A stretch of 64,000 bases of DNA from an uncultured Pelagibacteraceae bacterium (GCA_902594395.1 CACJLZ010000002.1:1-64000); one strand, 5' to 3'. Positions 19,718 to 29,403 are shown, counted from the first letter of the stretch. Notes: generated by a model from the letters alone, not told the origin. A program made the numbers and translations.

Positions 19718-19791
19718 TGGTACCTTGAGTAGGTTACGCTCCTACGACTTCGGATCCACAAACCGACGTGATACTATTTCACCATCAAGGC
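19718..19791 (-). tRNA. tRNA-His(GUG)-like cloverleaf, structurally aberrant (tRNA or hisS leader mimic)
   Basis: GCCTTGA TG GTGA AATAGTA TCAC G TCGGT TTGTGGA TCCGA AGTC GTAGG AGCGTAA CCTAC TCAAGGT A CCA; anticodon GTG; A73, no G-1; G1.U72; D-loop lacks GG; T-loop lacks TTC. Confidence 0.7.
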
Positions 19792-19860
19792 ATATCCTTT
19801 TTTGTTTTATCTTATTTTGTTGTTATTTAAAATTATAATATAAATGATAATTCGCTAGCT

Positions 19861-19962
19861 TTAGCCAGCATGGAAATGAGCGTGCACACCTCTATTAGTT
19901 CCTCTAAGAGCAAGTCTTTGAGTACCTGAGTTTATTCTGTAATTGATCTCATTTTTATTCAT
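19861..19962 (-). CDS. Putative 33-aa His-rich leader peptide ORF
   Basis: MNKNEINYRINSGTQRLALRGTNRGVHAHFHAG*; upstream of tRNA-His-like element and hisS-hisZ-hisG. Confidence 0.4.
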   Translation of the reverse strand: MNKNEINYRINSGTQRLALRGTNRGVHAHFHAG

Positions 19963-20001
19963 AAGGAGCTTATTAGACAAAAATTTAAATTATTCAACCC
20001 T

Positions 20002-20041
20002 AAAAAGAAAAGGACGTTTTCTTATTTCTAAGAAAACGCCC
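20002..20041 (-). terminator. Rho-independent terminator of csp gene
   Basis: Minus strand GGGCGTTTTCTTA-GAAA-TAAGAAAACGTCC then TTTTCTTTTTA. Confidence 0.85.
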
Positions 20042-20057
20042 TTGTAAAATATTTAAA

Positions 20058-20270
20058 TTAATCTAATTTTTTTAAATTTACTGCTGAAGGGCCTTTTGGA
20101 CCATCCTCTAAAGTAAATTCTAGTTTATCTCCTTCATTTAGAAATCTCATTCCTGCAGCTTTTACTGCGCTGGCGTGAACAAAGGCATCTTTTTCTTTAT
20201 CGTCTCTTTCTATAAAACCATAACCTTTTTTGCCATTAAACCATTTTACTTTTCCTTGAATTGTACTCAT
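20058..20270 (-). CDS. Cold-shock protein
   Basis: [26 protein letters not shown]. Confidence 0.96.
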   Translation of the reverse strand: MSTIQGKVKWFNGKKGYGFIERDDKEKDAFVHASAVKAAGMRFLNEGDKLEFTLEDGPKGPSAVNLKKLD

Positions 20271-20345
20271 CTTTTTACTCGTCCTTTTGTTATTTATTTA
20301 AGATAGAAGTTAATTTCTTTGTATATTAATTTCAAGATGTTTTGG

Positions 20346-20420
20346 TGGTGCCTCGGGAAGGATTCGCACCTCCGACACAAGCCTTTTCAGGGCTCTGCTC
20401 TACTCCTGAGCTACCGAGGC
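20346..20420 (-). tRNA. tRNA-Phe (GAA)
   Basis: GCCTCGG TA GCTC AGGAGTA GAGC A GAGCC CTGAAAA GGCTT GTGTC GGAGG TGCGAAT CCTTC CCGAGGC A CCA. Confidence 0.93.
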
Positions 20421-20426
20421 AAAAAG

Positions 20427-20642
20427 TTAACCTCTAAAGATAATTCTGCCTTTAGTAAGGTCATAAGGTGTCATTTCTACAGTCACATTATCACCTTGTA
20501 ATACTCGAATTCTGTTTTTTCTTAACTTACCTGCAGTATGTGCTGTCACTACGTGACCATTTTCCAATTGAACTCTAAACATAGCATTAGGTAACAGGTC
20601 AGTTACTTTACCCTTAAATTCAAGTAAATCTTGTTTTGACAA
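20427..20642 (-). CDS. infA: Translation initiation factor IF-1
   Basis: [48 protein letters not shown]. Confidence 0.96.
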   Translation of the reverse strand: MSKQDLLEFKGKVTDLLPNAMFRVQLENGHVVTAHTAGKLRKNRIRVLQGDNVTVEMTPYDLTKGRIIFRG

Positions 20643-20644
20643 AT

Positions 20645-21928
20645 TTATTTTCTCCTAATTCGTTTTTTCACAGATTTAGCGTGTGCAGCCAACCCTTCAT
20701 AATTTGCAAGAGTTATAACTGATGGTCCAAGCTTTTCAATACCCTTTTTTGATAAGTTTATGTATGAAATTCTTTTATAAAATTCATTGACACTTGTACC
20801 GCTTGAAAATTTAGCAGAACCATTAGTTGGTAATATATGGTTTGAACCAGCATTATAATCGGTCATTGCCATCACGGCATATTTTCCTAAACAAACAGAA
20901 CCAGCATTTTTAATTCTTGAAATAAAAGATTTGTAATTTTTTACATTTAATTCTAAATGCTCAGGGGCAATTTTGTTTACAATATCAATTATTTGTTTAT
21001 CTGATTTTACTTGAATTAAAATTCCATTATTTAATAAACTTTTCCTTGCAATAGCTGTTCTTGGAATTTTTTTTAATTGTTTATAAATTTCACCCTTAGT
21101 TTTAATTATTAAGTCTTTACTTTTAGAAATTAAAATACATTGAGCAAGTTCATCATGTTCTGCTTGACCAATAAGATCGCTTGCTATCCAGTCTGGTTTT
21201 GAAAATCTATCACCAACAACAGTTACTTCTGATGGTCCAGCTATCATTCCCTCAACACCAACATCTCCAAAAACCTCCTTTTTAGCGGCAGCCACATACT
21301 TATTGCCGGGACCGACAATCTTGTTCACTCTATTAATTTTTTTTGTTCCATAAGCAACTGCTGCAATCGCTGATGGACCACCAATAGAATATATTTCTTT
21401 AATTTTACATTTTTGAGCCGCATATAGTACTGCAGGATTTTGTTTTCCTTTATATCCTGGATTAATCATAATTATTCTTTTTACTCCAGCAACTATTGCT
21501 GGGATAGCATTCATTAAAACACTTGAAGGATAAGACGCTGATGATCCTGGCACATAAATTGCAACAGACTCGATTGGTAGATATTTGTACTCTAGTTTAT
21601 TTTTTAATTTATCTGTGTAAGAAATATTTTCAAATTTTTGTAATGAGTGAAACTTGTAAATTCTTGAATAAGCAAGATCGATAGCATTTTTTACTTTGAG
21701 GTCTAGGGAATTAATAGATTTTTTAATTTGACTAAAACTAGGTTTGATTACTCTGTTCTGATTAAATTTTTTCTCATACTTTAACAATGCTTTATCACCA
21801 TTTTTTTTTACATCATTAATTATTTTTATAACAGAAACAGAACTAGTTTTTAGTTTTGTTTTTCTTCTTAATAATAAATCATCTAACTGTTTATTAAAAT
21901 TTCTAGATTTACTTTTTAATATTTTCAT
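20645..21928 (-). CDS. hisD: Histidinol dehydrogenase
   Basis: [52 protein letters not shown]. Confidence 0.96.
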   Translation of the reverse strand: MKILKSKSRNFNKQLDDLLLRRKTKLKTSSVSVIKIINDVKKNGDKALLKYEKKFNQNRVIKPSFSQIKKSINSLDLKVKNAIDLAYSRIYKFHSLQKFENISYTDKLKNKLEYKYLPIESVAIYVPGSSASYPSSVLMNAIPAIVAGVKRIIMINPGYKGKQNPAVLYAAQKCKIKEIYSIGGPSAIAAVAYGTKKINRVNKIVGPGNKYVAAAKKEVFGDVGVEGMIAGPSEVTVVGDRFSKPDWIASDLIGQAEHDELAQCILISKSKDLIIKTKGEIYKQLKKIPRTAIARKSLLNNGILIQVKSDKQIIDIVNKIAPEHLELNVKNYKSFISRIKNAGSVCLGKYAVMAMTDYNAGSNHILPTNGSAKFSSGTSVNEFYKRISYINLSKKGIEKLGPSVITLANYEGLAAHAKSVKKRIRRK

Positions 21929-21930
21929 AT

Positions 21931-22323
21931 TTATTTAATCTCATTTTGATCCTCTAACCTTACTTCAATCGTTTCTGTAGTCAAAACAATGTGACTATTA
22001 TTATCAAAAATTAAATTTATTTCATAATCATCTTTATTTTTCAAATAATCGATGCCAATTAAGTTTAATATTTCCTCCTTATTTGCTTGATCAATATTTT
22101 TAGATTTAACCTTATCAACAAAATCAAATCTGCAAATACTGTTTATTTTCTTATTTATTTGATCAGTCTCAATTTTAGTTCTTTCGATCGATAATAAAAA
22201 AACTTTGCTTGATGCTAAATACTTAATATTATCAACTTTTGTTTTTGAGCCTGAAACACATGCTGAGATCATTTGCAATCCCTCTTGATCATTTGCGATA
22301 ATTTTAGCTAGGTATTTGCTCAC
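21931..22323 (-). CDS. DUF2948 family protein
   Basis: Position between murA and hisD as in other alphaproteobacteria; 130 aa. Confidence 0.6.
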   Translation of the reverse strand: MSKYLAKIIANDQEGLQMISACVSGSKTKVDNIKYLASSKVFLLSIERTKIETDQINKKINSICRFDFVDKVKSKNIDQANKEEILNLIGIDYLKNKDDYEINLIFDNNSHIVLTTETIEVRLEDQNEIK

Positions 22324-23582
22324 TATTTTAATCTTTTTATTTTAACCCCAATTTTTTTTAATTTATGCTCAATATTTTCATACCCACGGTCCAGATGATA
22401 AATCCTGTTAATTATTGATTTACCTTTTGAAACCATTGCTGCTAATACCAATGAAACTGATGCTCTTAAATCGCTAGACATTAATTCAGCACCTATAAAT
22501 TTAGTATTTCCATAAATGTAAGCTTTATTATTCTTTACATTTATTTTTGCACCAAGTCTGCGCAGTTCTGCTACATGCGTGAATCTATTTTCAAATATAT
22601 TTTCAGTAATAGAACTTTTTCCACTTGCTTTACACATCAAAACCATAAGTTGAGACTGTAGGTCGGTTGCAACGCCTGGATATTCCTTAGTTTTAATATT
22701 CTTAATTGATCTAATTTTTTCTGGACCTTTAATAAAAATTTTTTCTTTATGTACTTTTATTTTTGCACCAAACCTTTTTAGTAATTCTAATTCGGTTTTG
22801 ATGATTTTTGCGTCAAAATTCGATATCTTCAAATTTCCTTTTGCCAATGTTGCTGCCACACAAAAGGTGCCAGCCTCTATTCTGTCAGCCATGACTGAGT
22901 ATTCTGTTGGATTTAAAGTTTTTACTCCAACAATTTTACATGTTCTCCCAATCCAGGAAATCTTCGCTCCTGCTGAATTTAAAAACTTTGTTAAATCTTT
23001 TATTTCGGGTTCAATTGCGCAATTTTTTAAGATAGTCGTACCTTTTGCTAAACTAGCTGCAATTATAGAATTTTCTGTAGCTCCTACAGATAGTCTAGGG
23101 AACTTTATAGTTGATCCCTTTAATTTACCATTAGATTTAGCTAAAATATAGCCATCTTTTAAAACATAGTTCATCCCAAGTTTTTTCAAAGAGTCTAAAT
23201 GGTAATTTATTGGTCTTGCTCCAATTAAACATCCACCAGGCAAAGAAATTTTTGATTTATATTGTCTTGCAATTAAAGGACCTAAAACCAAAATTGAACC
23301 TCTCATTGTTTTTACAAGTGAATAACTCGCAAATGTTTTTAATTTTTTTTTATTATGTATTCTGGCGACTCTTTTATCTTTAGATAAAGTAATTTTTGAA
23401 CCTAAAGATCTTAATAAGTTTATCATTGTATTGATATCCCTTACCTTTGGTAAATTTTTTAATATAACTGGCTGATTGAAAAGTAAAGTTGCTGCTAATA
23501 TTGGAAGTGAGGAATTTTTTGATCCTGAGATTTCAACCTCTCCCCTTATCCTACATGGGCCCTTTATTGAAAACTTTTCCAT
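22323..23582 (-). CDS. murA: UDP-N-acetylglucosamine 1-carboxyvinyltransferase
   Basis: GEVEISGSKNSSLPILAATLL, GGCLIGARPINYHLD, YPGVATDLQSQLM, LRASVSLVLAA. Confidence 0.95.
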   Translation of the reverse strand: MEKFSIKGPCRIRGEVEISGSKNSSLPILAATLLFNQPVILKNLPKVRDINTMINLLRSLGSKITLSKDKRVARIHNKKKLKTFASYSLVKTMRGSILVLGPLIARQYKSKISLPGGCLIGARPINYHLDSLKKLGMNYVLKDGYILAKSNGKLKGSTIKFPRLSVGATENSIIAASLAKGTTILKNCAIEPEIKDLTKFLNSAGAKISWIGRTCKIVGVKTLNPTEYSVMADRIEAGTFCVAATLAKGNLKISNFDAKIIKTELELLKRFGAKIKVHKEKIFIKGPEKIRSIKNIKTKEYPGVATDLQSQLMVLMCKASGKSSITENIFENRFTHVAELRRLGAKINVKNNKAYIYGNTKFIGAELMSSDLRASVSLVLAAMVSKGKSIINRIYHLDRGYENIEHKLKKIGVKIKRLK

Positions 23583-23585
23583 AAG

Positions 23586-24146
23586 TTATTTTTTGATTTT
23601 TGCTACCTGAATTGTAGTTTGACCCTGATATTTACCATTTTTAGACTTGTATGTTGTCTCTGGTTGAGTATCTGATTTGAAAAATAAAAATTGAGCTATA
23701 CCCTCATTAGAATATACTTTCGCTGGAATGGGTGTAGTATTACTCAATTCTATTACTATATTTCCTTCGAATTCATTTTCTATTGGTGTTACATTGCAAA
23801 TAATACCAGTTCGTGCATAAGTACTTTTTCCAACACAAATACATAAAACGTCTTTCGGTATTCTAAAATACTCAATTGTTTTCGCTAAAACAAATGAGTT
23901 TGGAGGAATAATACAATGAGGACCCTTTCTCTCTATAAAGTTATCATCGGAAAAATTTTTAGGGTCTACTAAAGAGCTATTTACATTAGTAAATATTCTG
24001 TACTCATCTGAAATTCTGACATCATAACCCATACTACTAAGACCATAAGATATTTTTCCCTCAGAAACTTGATGATCTAGAAATGGTTCAATCATATTAT
24101 GTTCTTTACACATTTTTTTTATCCAAGAGTCAGGCTGGATGGACAT
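23586..24146 (-). CDS. dcd: dCTP deaminase
   Basis: [38 protein letters not shown]. Confidence 0.94.
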   Translation of the reverse strand: MSIQPDSWIKKMCKEHNMIEPFLDHQVSEGKISYGLSSMGYDVRISDEYRIFTNVNSSLVDPKNFSDDNFIERKGPHCIIPPNSFVLAKTIEYFRIPKDVLCICVGKSTYARTGIICNVTPIENEFEGNIVIELSNTTPIPAKVYSNEGIAQFLFFKSDTQPETTYKSKNGKYQGQTTIQVAKIKK

Positions 24147-24247
24147 TATTTATATTTTTTCTTATTTTTTTTTTGAAAAAGCTTTCTTTTTTTTAAATTT
24201 TTTTTAAGAGCTAAACTTAAACGCTCATTTTTATCTTTTGTAATCAT
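24146..24247 (-). CDS. Putative 33-aa basic protein
   Basis: [37 protein letters not shown] overlap with upstream ORF, TAATG coupling to dcd; RLxxALxxNLxxRK resembles a short protein type in other alphaproteobacteria. Confidence 0.6.
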   Translation of the reverse strand: MITKDKNERLSLALKKNLKKRKLFQKKNKKKYK

Positions 24248-24444
24248 TCTTTATTTGGATTTGTAAGAAAATCTAGAGTAATTGGTTTAGATGCATCTAA
24301 AACTTTTTCTTTATTGTCATCTTTTTTGGTACCTTCTTTCGCTAAACGTTTTGCTTTTTTTTCAGCAAGTTTTCTCTCTCTTTTAGCTTGCTTCTCCATA
24401 AGTTTAGCGCTTTTAGTTGATTTATAATCGTAATGAATGCCCAT
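24244..24444 (-). CDS. Conserved hypothetical small Lys-rich protein
   Basis: 66-aa ORF MGIHYDYKSTKSAKLMEKQAKRERKLAEKKAKRLAKEG...[13 protein letters not shown]. Confidence 0.65.
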   Translation of the reverse strand: MGIHYDYKSTKSAKLMEKQAKRERKLAEKKAKRLAKEGTKKDDNKEKVLDASKPITLDFLTNPNKE

Positions 24445-24544
24445 AAAAATTCCCTTATAAGATATAAATCATATTAGACAAAAAATTAAGGCAATAATTT
24501 GAAAAAAATGCTTTATTATTCGTAAAATACAATTTGTGATTAAT

Positions 24545-24618
24545 GCTCCTGTAGTTAAATGGTATAACAAGTCCTTGGTAAGGACTAGTTCCCTGGTCAG
24601 TACAGGGTGGGAGCACCA
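24545..24618 (+). tRNA. tRNA-Thr (GGT)
   Basis: GCTCCTG TA GTTA AATGGTA TAAC A AGTCC TTGGTAA GGACT AGTT CCCTG GTCAGTA CAGGG TGGGAGC A CCA; unusual T-loop. Confidence 0.88.
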
Positions 24619-25341
24619 CTAATTTTTATAAAATGATTTTCTAAGGAAAATTGTAATCAAAACTAAAAAAATAAATGCAAGAATAGGTATATATATTTCA
24701 GAAGAAATCAGAATATCACTAAATTTAGGAACGTCGGCATTTTCTTCAATAATTTTTTCTAATCCATTCCCAATAGAAACAGCTAAAAAAATTTGAGGAA
24801 TAATCCCTATCAATGTTGCAAAGAAAAAATTATATATTTTCACATTAAAAAGTGTTGGTAAGAGACAGCTTAATTGCCATGGTACCCCTCCTATAAATCT
24901 GTAGATTAATAGATAAATAAATTCTGAGCTTTTAATTCTAATTTCAAGTGTTTTAAACCTATTTAAAAACTTCTCTCTAACAATATCTTTTAAAAAATAA
25001 TTACCAAAAATATATAAAAAAGTTGCTCCAATACTTAACCCCAAAACCACAATAATAGTTCCAATCCATTTGCCTAGAATAAAACCACCAAGGAGTGCAA
25101 TTGGAGATCCAAATCCTAAAAAAGGAAATACCCACAAGATAGTTAAAAATAAAAAAATTAAAGATACTAAAAATAAGTTAGAACTTTTTAATTCAAGAAA
25201 ATATAATCTATTCTTTTTTATAAAATCATAAGATGTTATTTCTTGGAGACTAAATTTTGAAAAAAACAATAATAAAAATATTAAAACCAAACTTACATAG
25301 GATATTCCAATAATTAATTTAATTTTTTTTGTTTTTTCCAT
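24619..25341 (-). CDS. TVP38/TMEM64 (VTT/DedA-like) membrane protein
   Basis: Multi-TM; FGSPIALLGGFILGKWIGTIIVVLGLSIGATFLYIFG, RFIGGVPWQLSCLLPTLFNV. Confidence 0.8.
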   Translation of the reverse strand: MEKTKKIKLIIGISYVSLVLIFLLLFFSKFSLQEITSYDFIKKNRLYFLELKSSNLFLVSLIFLFLTILWVFPFLGFGSPIALLGGFILGKWIGTIIVVLGLSIGATFLYIFGNYFLKDIVREKFLNRFKTLEIRIKSSEFIYLLIYRFIGGVPWQLSCLLPTLFNVKIYNFFFATLIGIIPQIFLAVSIGNGLEKIIEENADVPKFSDILISSEIYIPILAFIFLVLITIFLRKSFYKN

Positions 25342-25433
25342 ATTAACTATCGTATTTATAAAATCTTATATTTGCTATTTATATATTTAATTACTATAAA
25401 GATCGAAAATTTTAATAAATAAAAATCACTTTT

Positions 25434-25574
25434 ATGAAAAGAACTTATCAACCTTCCAAAATCAAAAGAGCAAGAAAACACGGTTTTAGATCAAAAATGA
25501 AAACTAAGGGTGGCAAGAAACTTTTAGCTAGACGAAGAGCAAGAGGCAGAAAATCGTTAACTGTGTCTGGTTAA
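25434..25574 (+). CDS. rpmH: 50S ribosomal protein L34
   Basis: Manual translation [46 protein letters not shown]; missed by ORF track. Confidence 0.97.
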   Translation: MKRTYQPSKIKRARKHGFRSKMKTKGGKKLLARRRARGRKSLTVSG

Positions 25575-25577
25575 TCA

Positions 25578-25922
25578 ATGAAAAGCAAAATACTTGCTCT
25601 TTCAAAAAACGAAGAATTTAAAAAGTTACTTCAACAAAAAAAAGTATCAAATAAATACGTCACAATTTTTTTTGGCTATCTAAATAATAAAAACAAAAAC
25701 AAATTTAATATTTCATTTGTAACAAAGAAAAAAATTGGAAATGCTGTTAAAAGAAATAAAATAAAAAGGCGACTAAGAAACATAATGAATGATGCATTTA
25801 AAAAAATATCAATAAATTTGCGTTATTCATATCTTGTTATTGCTAAGCCAACTATGCTAAATAATGAATTTAAAATAATAAAAAAAACCTTGTTTCAAGA
25901 ATTTATTAAAATAAACAAATGA
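25578..25922 (+). CDS. rnpA: Ribonuclease P protein component
   Basis: [23 protein letters not shown]; rpmH-rnpA-yidD-yidC order. Confidence 0.92.
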   Translation: MKSKILALSKNEEFKKLLQQKKVSNKYVTIFFGYLNNKNKNKFNISFVTKKKIGNAVKRNKIKRRLRNIMNDAFKKISINLRYSYLVIAKPTMLNNEFKIIKKTLFQEFIKINK

Positions 25923-26158
25923 ATATTTTTACACAGTTATTGATCAAATTTATTAAAACCTACAAATATATAATTAGTCCTTTGATTGGTCCCTCATGCA
26001 GATACTTGCCAACTTGTTCTGAATACAGTATTGAGGCTCTAAAAACTTACGGTTTTATAAAAGGTCTTTCGCTAAGTTTTAAAAGAATTGTTTCATGCCA
26101 TCCATGGGGAAATAGCGGATTTGATCCAGTTAAAAAAGAAATAAAAACAAAAAAATAA
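25919..26158 (+). CDS. yidD: Membrane protein insertion efficiency factor
   Basis: [39 protein letters not shown]. Confidence 0.95.
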   Translation: MNIFTQLLIKFIKTYKYIISPLIGPSCRYLPTCSEYSIEALKTYGFIKGLSLSFKRIVSCHPWGNSGFDPVKKEIKTKK

Positions 26159-27837
26159 TGGATTCAAAAAATACAATAGCAGCTATAGCATTATCCTCGG
26201 CAGTAATTGTTTTATATTCATTATTTTTTGTTCCTGAAAAATCAACAACAAATCAAAACCTAGTTGAGAAAGAAAAAATTGAGCAAAATACTGATACACC
26301 AAGCTTAGAACAAAAAGATACTTTCATTGAAATTTCGAGAAAAGACGCATTAACTGAAAGTGAGAGAGTTGAATTTGAAAATTCAAATGTAATTGGTTCG
26401 ATATCTTTAAAAGGTGCAGCAATAGATGATCTAACTTTCAAAAATTATAATATTGAACTTGATGGTGACGAAAAAATAACTCTGTTAGGGCCAAGAAATA
26501 TTAAAGAGGGTTATCTGATTGAAAGTGGATTTGTAACCTCAGATAAAAATATAGATATTCCTACATCAGAGACTATCTGGTCTATAAAGGGAAATAAAAA
26601 ATTAACTGAGAATTCTTCAGTAAAATTATCTTGGACAAATGATCAAGGAATTACTTTTGAAAAAGAAATTTCTTTAGATGACAAATATTTATTTTCAATC
26701 AAGCAAAAAGTAATAAACAAAACAAATAGTAAATATGACTTTTATTCTTACGGTCAGATTATAAGGAATGAGATCCCAGACATAATAGACTTTTTAATTC
26801 TTCATGAAGGGTTGATTGCGACTTTAGATGATGAGTTAATTGAGGAAGATTATGACGATATTCAAGAAAAAAAATTTACAAAAACTGCTCAAAAAGGTTG
26901 GTTAGGTATAAGTGACAAATATTGGATTACATCATTAATACCTCCACAAAATAAAGAATTTAAAACAACCTTTGATTATAAAGATAAATTTAGGGCTAAT
27001 TTTATCGCAACTGAACCTCTTGAATTAGGTCCAAATAATTCTATTGAAGAAAATTTACAAATTATAGTTGCTGCTAAAAGGGTGGATGTTATTGATGGTT
27101 ATGCAAAAAATTTAGCTATCGATAAATTTGACTTAGTTATTGATTGGGGTTTCTTATATTTCATAACTAAACCTTTGTTTTTTGGAATTGATTATTTTTT
27201 CAAACTGCTTGGTAATTATGGATTAGCGATTATAGCTATAACAATCTGTATTCGTTTAGTTTTCTTTCCTTTAGCAAATTTTTCTTTTAGAAGCATGGCA
27301 AAAATGAAAGCGCTTACTCCTGAAATGGTAAGATTAAAAGAGCTTCATAAGAATGATAAAATGAAATTACAACAAGAAATGATGGCTTTATATAAAAAAG
27401 AAAAAGTCAACCCAATGTCTGGCTGTCTTCCAATTCTTATTCAAATACCAGTTTTTTTTGCTTTGTATAAAGTTTTGTTCGTGACAATAGAAATGAGACA
27501 TATGCCTTTTTATGGATGGATTCATGACTTAAGTGAACGTGATCCTACAAGTATATTCAATCTATTTGGGTTGCTACCTTACGATGTGCCATCATTTTTA
27601 ATGATTGGTGCTTGGCCAGTAGCAATGGGAGTTTCAATGTGGGTACAACAGAAATTAAATCCTGCTCCAACAGACCCAATGCAGGCAAAAATATTTATGT
27701 TTTTTCCACTTTTTTTAACTGTAATACTAGCGCCCTTCCCTAGTGGTTTGGTAATTTATTGGACTGTGAATAATATACTAACTATGGCTCAACAAGTGTT
27801 CATTATGAAAAGAACAACTGTTAAGACTGTCACTTAA
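26158..27837 (+). CDS. yidC: Membrane protein insertase YidC
   Basis: GNYGLAIIAITICIRLVFFPLANFSFRSMAKMKALTPEM, NPMSGCLPILIQIPVFFALYKVL. Confidence 0.96.
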   Translation: MDSKNTIAAIALSSAVIVLYSLFFVPEKSTTNQNLVEKEKIEQNTDTPSLEQKDTFIEISRKDALTESERVEFENSNVIGSISLKGAAIDDLTFKNYNIELDGDEKITLLGPRNIKEGYLIESGFVTSDKNIDIPTSETIWSIKGNKKLTENSSVKLSWTNDQGITFEKEISLDDKYLFSIKQKVINKTNSKYDFYSYGQIIRNEIPDIIDFLILHEGLIATLDDELIEEDYDDIQEKKFTKTAQKGWLGISDKYWITSLIPPQNKEFKTTFDYKDKFRANFIATEPLELGPNNSIEENLQIIVAAKRVDVIDGYAKNLAIDKFDLVIDWGFLYFITKPLFFGIDYFFKLLGNYGLAIIAITICIRLVFFPLANFSFRSMAKMKALTPEMVRLKELHKNDKMKLQQEMMALYKKEKVNPMSGCLPILIQIPVFFALYKVLFVTIEMRHMPFYGWIHDLSERDPTSIFNLFGLLPYDVPSFLMIGAWPVAMGVSMWVQQKLNPAPTDPMQAKIFMFFPLFLTVILAPFPSGLVIYWTVNNILTMAQQVFIMKRTTVKTVT

Positions 27838-27865
27838 ATAATTGATTATCTAAGACAATAAATAA

Positions 27866-28714
27866 ATGGATTTAGAAAAAATACTTCCCAAAGATGGACC
27901 GCCAATAGATGAGGTTTCAAAATACATAGAAAAATATAAAAATGATCTCATTGTAATAAAATACGGTGGAAATGTTTTTATAGACAGAAAAATCTTTGAT
28001 AATTTTATAACAGATATAAACATACTAAATAAATTAGGGATCTCTTTTACAGTTGTTCATGGAGGAGGTCCTAGAATTAAAAGAGAACTAGACAAATCAA
28101 ATATTCAATCAAAATTTATCAGAGGTTTGAGGGTAACTGATGAAAAAATTATAAACATCGTTGAGTCAGTTTTAATTGATTTTAATAATGATATTGTTGT
28201 CTCTTTGAAAAAGTTTGGAACTGATGCTGTCTCAATCCATACAAAAAAAAATAATATCATCAAAGTAACTCCAGAGGCTAAAGAGCTTGGATTTGTAGGG
28301 ATACCCAATAAAATTGATAACAATTTAATTGAGAAAATTCTTAATAAAAAACAGGTTCCAATAATTTCACCATTAGGTCTAGGAAATGACAATCATCCAT
28401 ATAATATCAATGGAGATACAGCTGCAGGTGCAATTGCGAAGTCATTAAGATCTAGAAGATTGCTATTAATGACTAACGTTGAAGGAGTTTTAGATAAAGA
28501 CAAAAAACTAATTGATGAAATCTCTTCCTCTGAAATTTTAAAAATGATTGAGGAAAATATAATTACCGAGGGTATGATACCTAAAATAAATACTTGTTTG
28601 GATGCTGTAAATAATGGAGTAACAGCAGTTGGTATAATTGATGGAAGAAAACAACACTCTATATTGTTTGAAATTTTTTCTGACAAGGGCTCTGGGACTT
28701 TGATTAGAAAATGA
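27866..28714 (+). CDS. argB: Acetylglutamate kinase
   Basis: VIKYGGNVF, VVHGGGPRIKREL, NINGDTAAGAIA, EGMIPKINTC. Confidence 0.95.
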   Translation: MDLEKILPKDGPPIDEVSKYIEKYKNDLIVIKYGGNVFIDRKIFDNFITDINILNKLGISFTVVHGGGPRIKRELDKSNIQSKFIRGLRVTDEKIINIVESVLIDFNNDIVVSLKKFGTDAVSIHTKKNNIIKVTPEAKELGFVGIPNKIDNNLIEKILNKKQVPIISPLGLGNDNHPYNINGDTAAGAIAKSLRSRRLLLMTNVEGVLDKDKKLIDEISSSEILKMIEENIITEGMIPKINTCLDAVNNGVTAVGIIDGRKQHSILFEIFSDKGSGTLIRK

Positions 28715-29403
28715 AAAATTTTAAAGAAATGAAATATCTTCTGTTGGATCTAGATGGAGTTTGTTATGGTAAACACAATAACTACTCTTTAGAGAAAGTT
28801 TTTGGCCAAGTATCACAAAGAATGACTATGTTCATATCTGAGAGACTAAAAATAGATATGGCAGAAGCAAAAAAATTACAAACTGATTATTATTATAAAT
28901 ACAATACTAGTTTAAATGGTTTAATGATACATCATGATATACCCCCGGAAGAATTCCTAAAATTTGTTCACACAATAGATCTTTCATTTATGAAAGAGGA
29001 CAAGATTATGAGAAGTGAACTTGAAAAATTAGATATGGAAAAATTTATTTTTACAAATGGGAGCGCCGAACATGCTAAAAATATTTTAACCCATCTAGGA
29101 GTATATGATCTCTTTGGAAGAGATAAAATTTTTGATATTAAAGATGCTGGGTATGTGCCAAAACCTGAGGCTAAAACTTTTGATTTAATGGTTAAAAAAT
29201 TTGGATTAAATCCAAAAGAAACAATTTATATAGAAGATATCGCAAAAAACCTTAGTATTGGTTATGAAAGGGGATGTGCAACTGTTTGGTTAATTAATGA
29301 TGAGCATTTTGGTAAGATGGATTCTAATAAAGATTATATATCTCATAAAATTGAAAATCTGTCTTTATTTCTTAAGGAAATAAGGTTATTAAAAAGTCAA
29401 TAA
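28711..29403 (+). CDS. Pyrimidine 5'-nucleotidase-type HAD hydrolase
   Basis: LLLDLDGVCYGK, FIFTNGSAEHAKNIL, KPEAKTFDL, YIEDIAKNL; between argB and dapD. Confidence 0.8.
   Translation: MKNFKEMKYLLLDLDGVCYGKHNNYSLEKVFGQVSQRMTMFISERLKIDMAEAKKLQTDYYYKYNTSLNGLMIHHDIPPEEFLKFVHTIDLSFMKEDKIMRSELEKLDMEKFIFTNGSAEHAKNILTHLGVYDLFGRDKIFDIKDAGYVPKPEAKTFDLMVKKFGLNPKETIYIEDIAKNLSIGYERGCATVWLINDEHFGKMDSNKDYISHKIENLSLFLKEIRLLKSQ

Noticed and set aside
19714-19761. Track start of hisS at 19761 (MWIRSRRSVTYSRYQK...)
   Set aside because: The extension overlaps the tRNA-His-like element; HisRS homology begins after MNKENKL at 19713.
19854-19869. Hairpin GCTGGC-TAAA-GCTAGC as a rho-independent terminator
   Set aside because: No U-tract follows on the minus strand (GAATTATC); kept only as context for the leader ORF.
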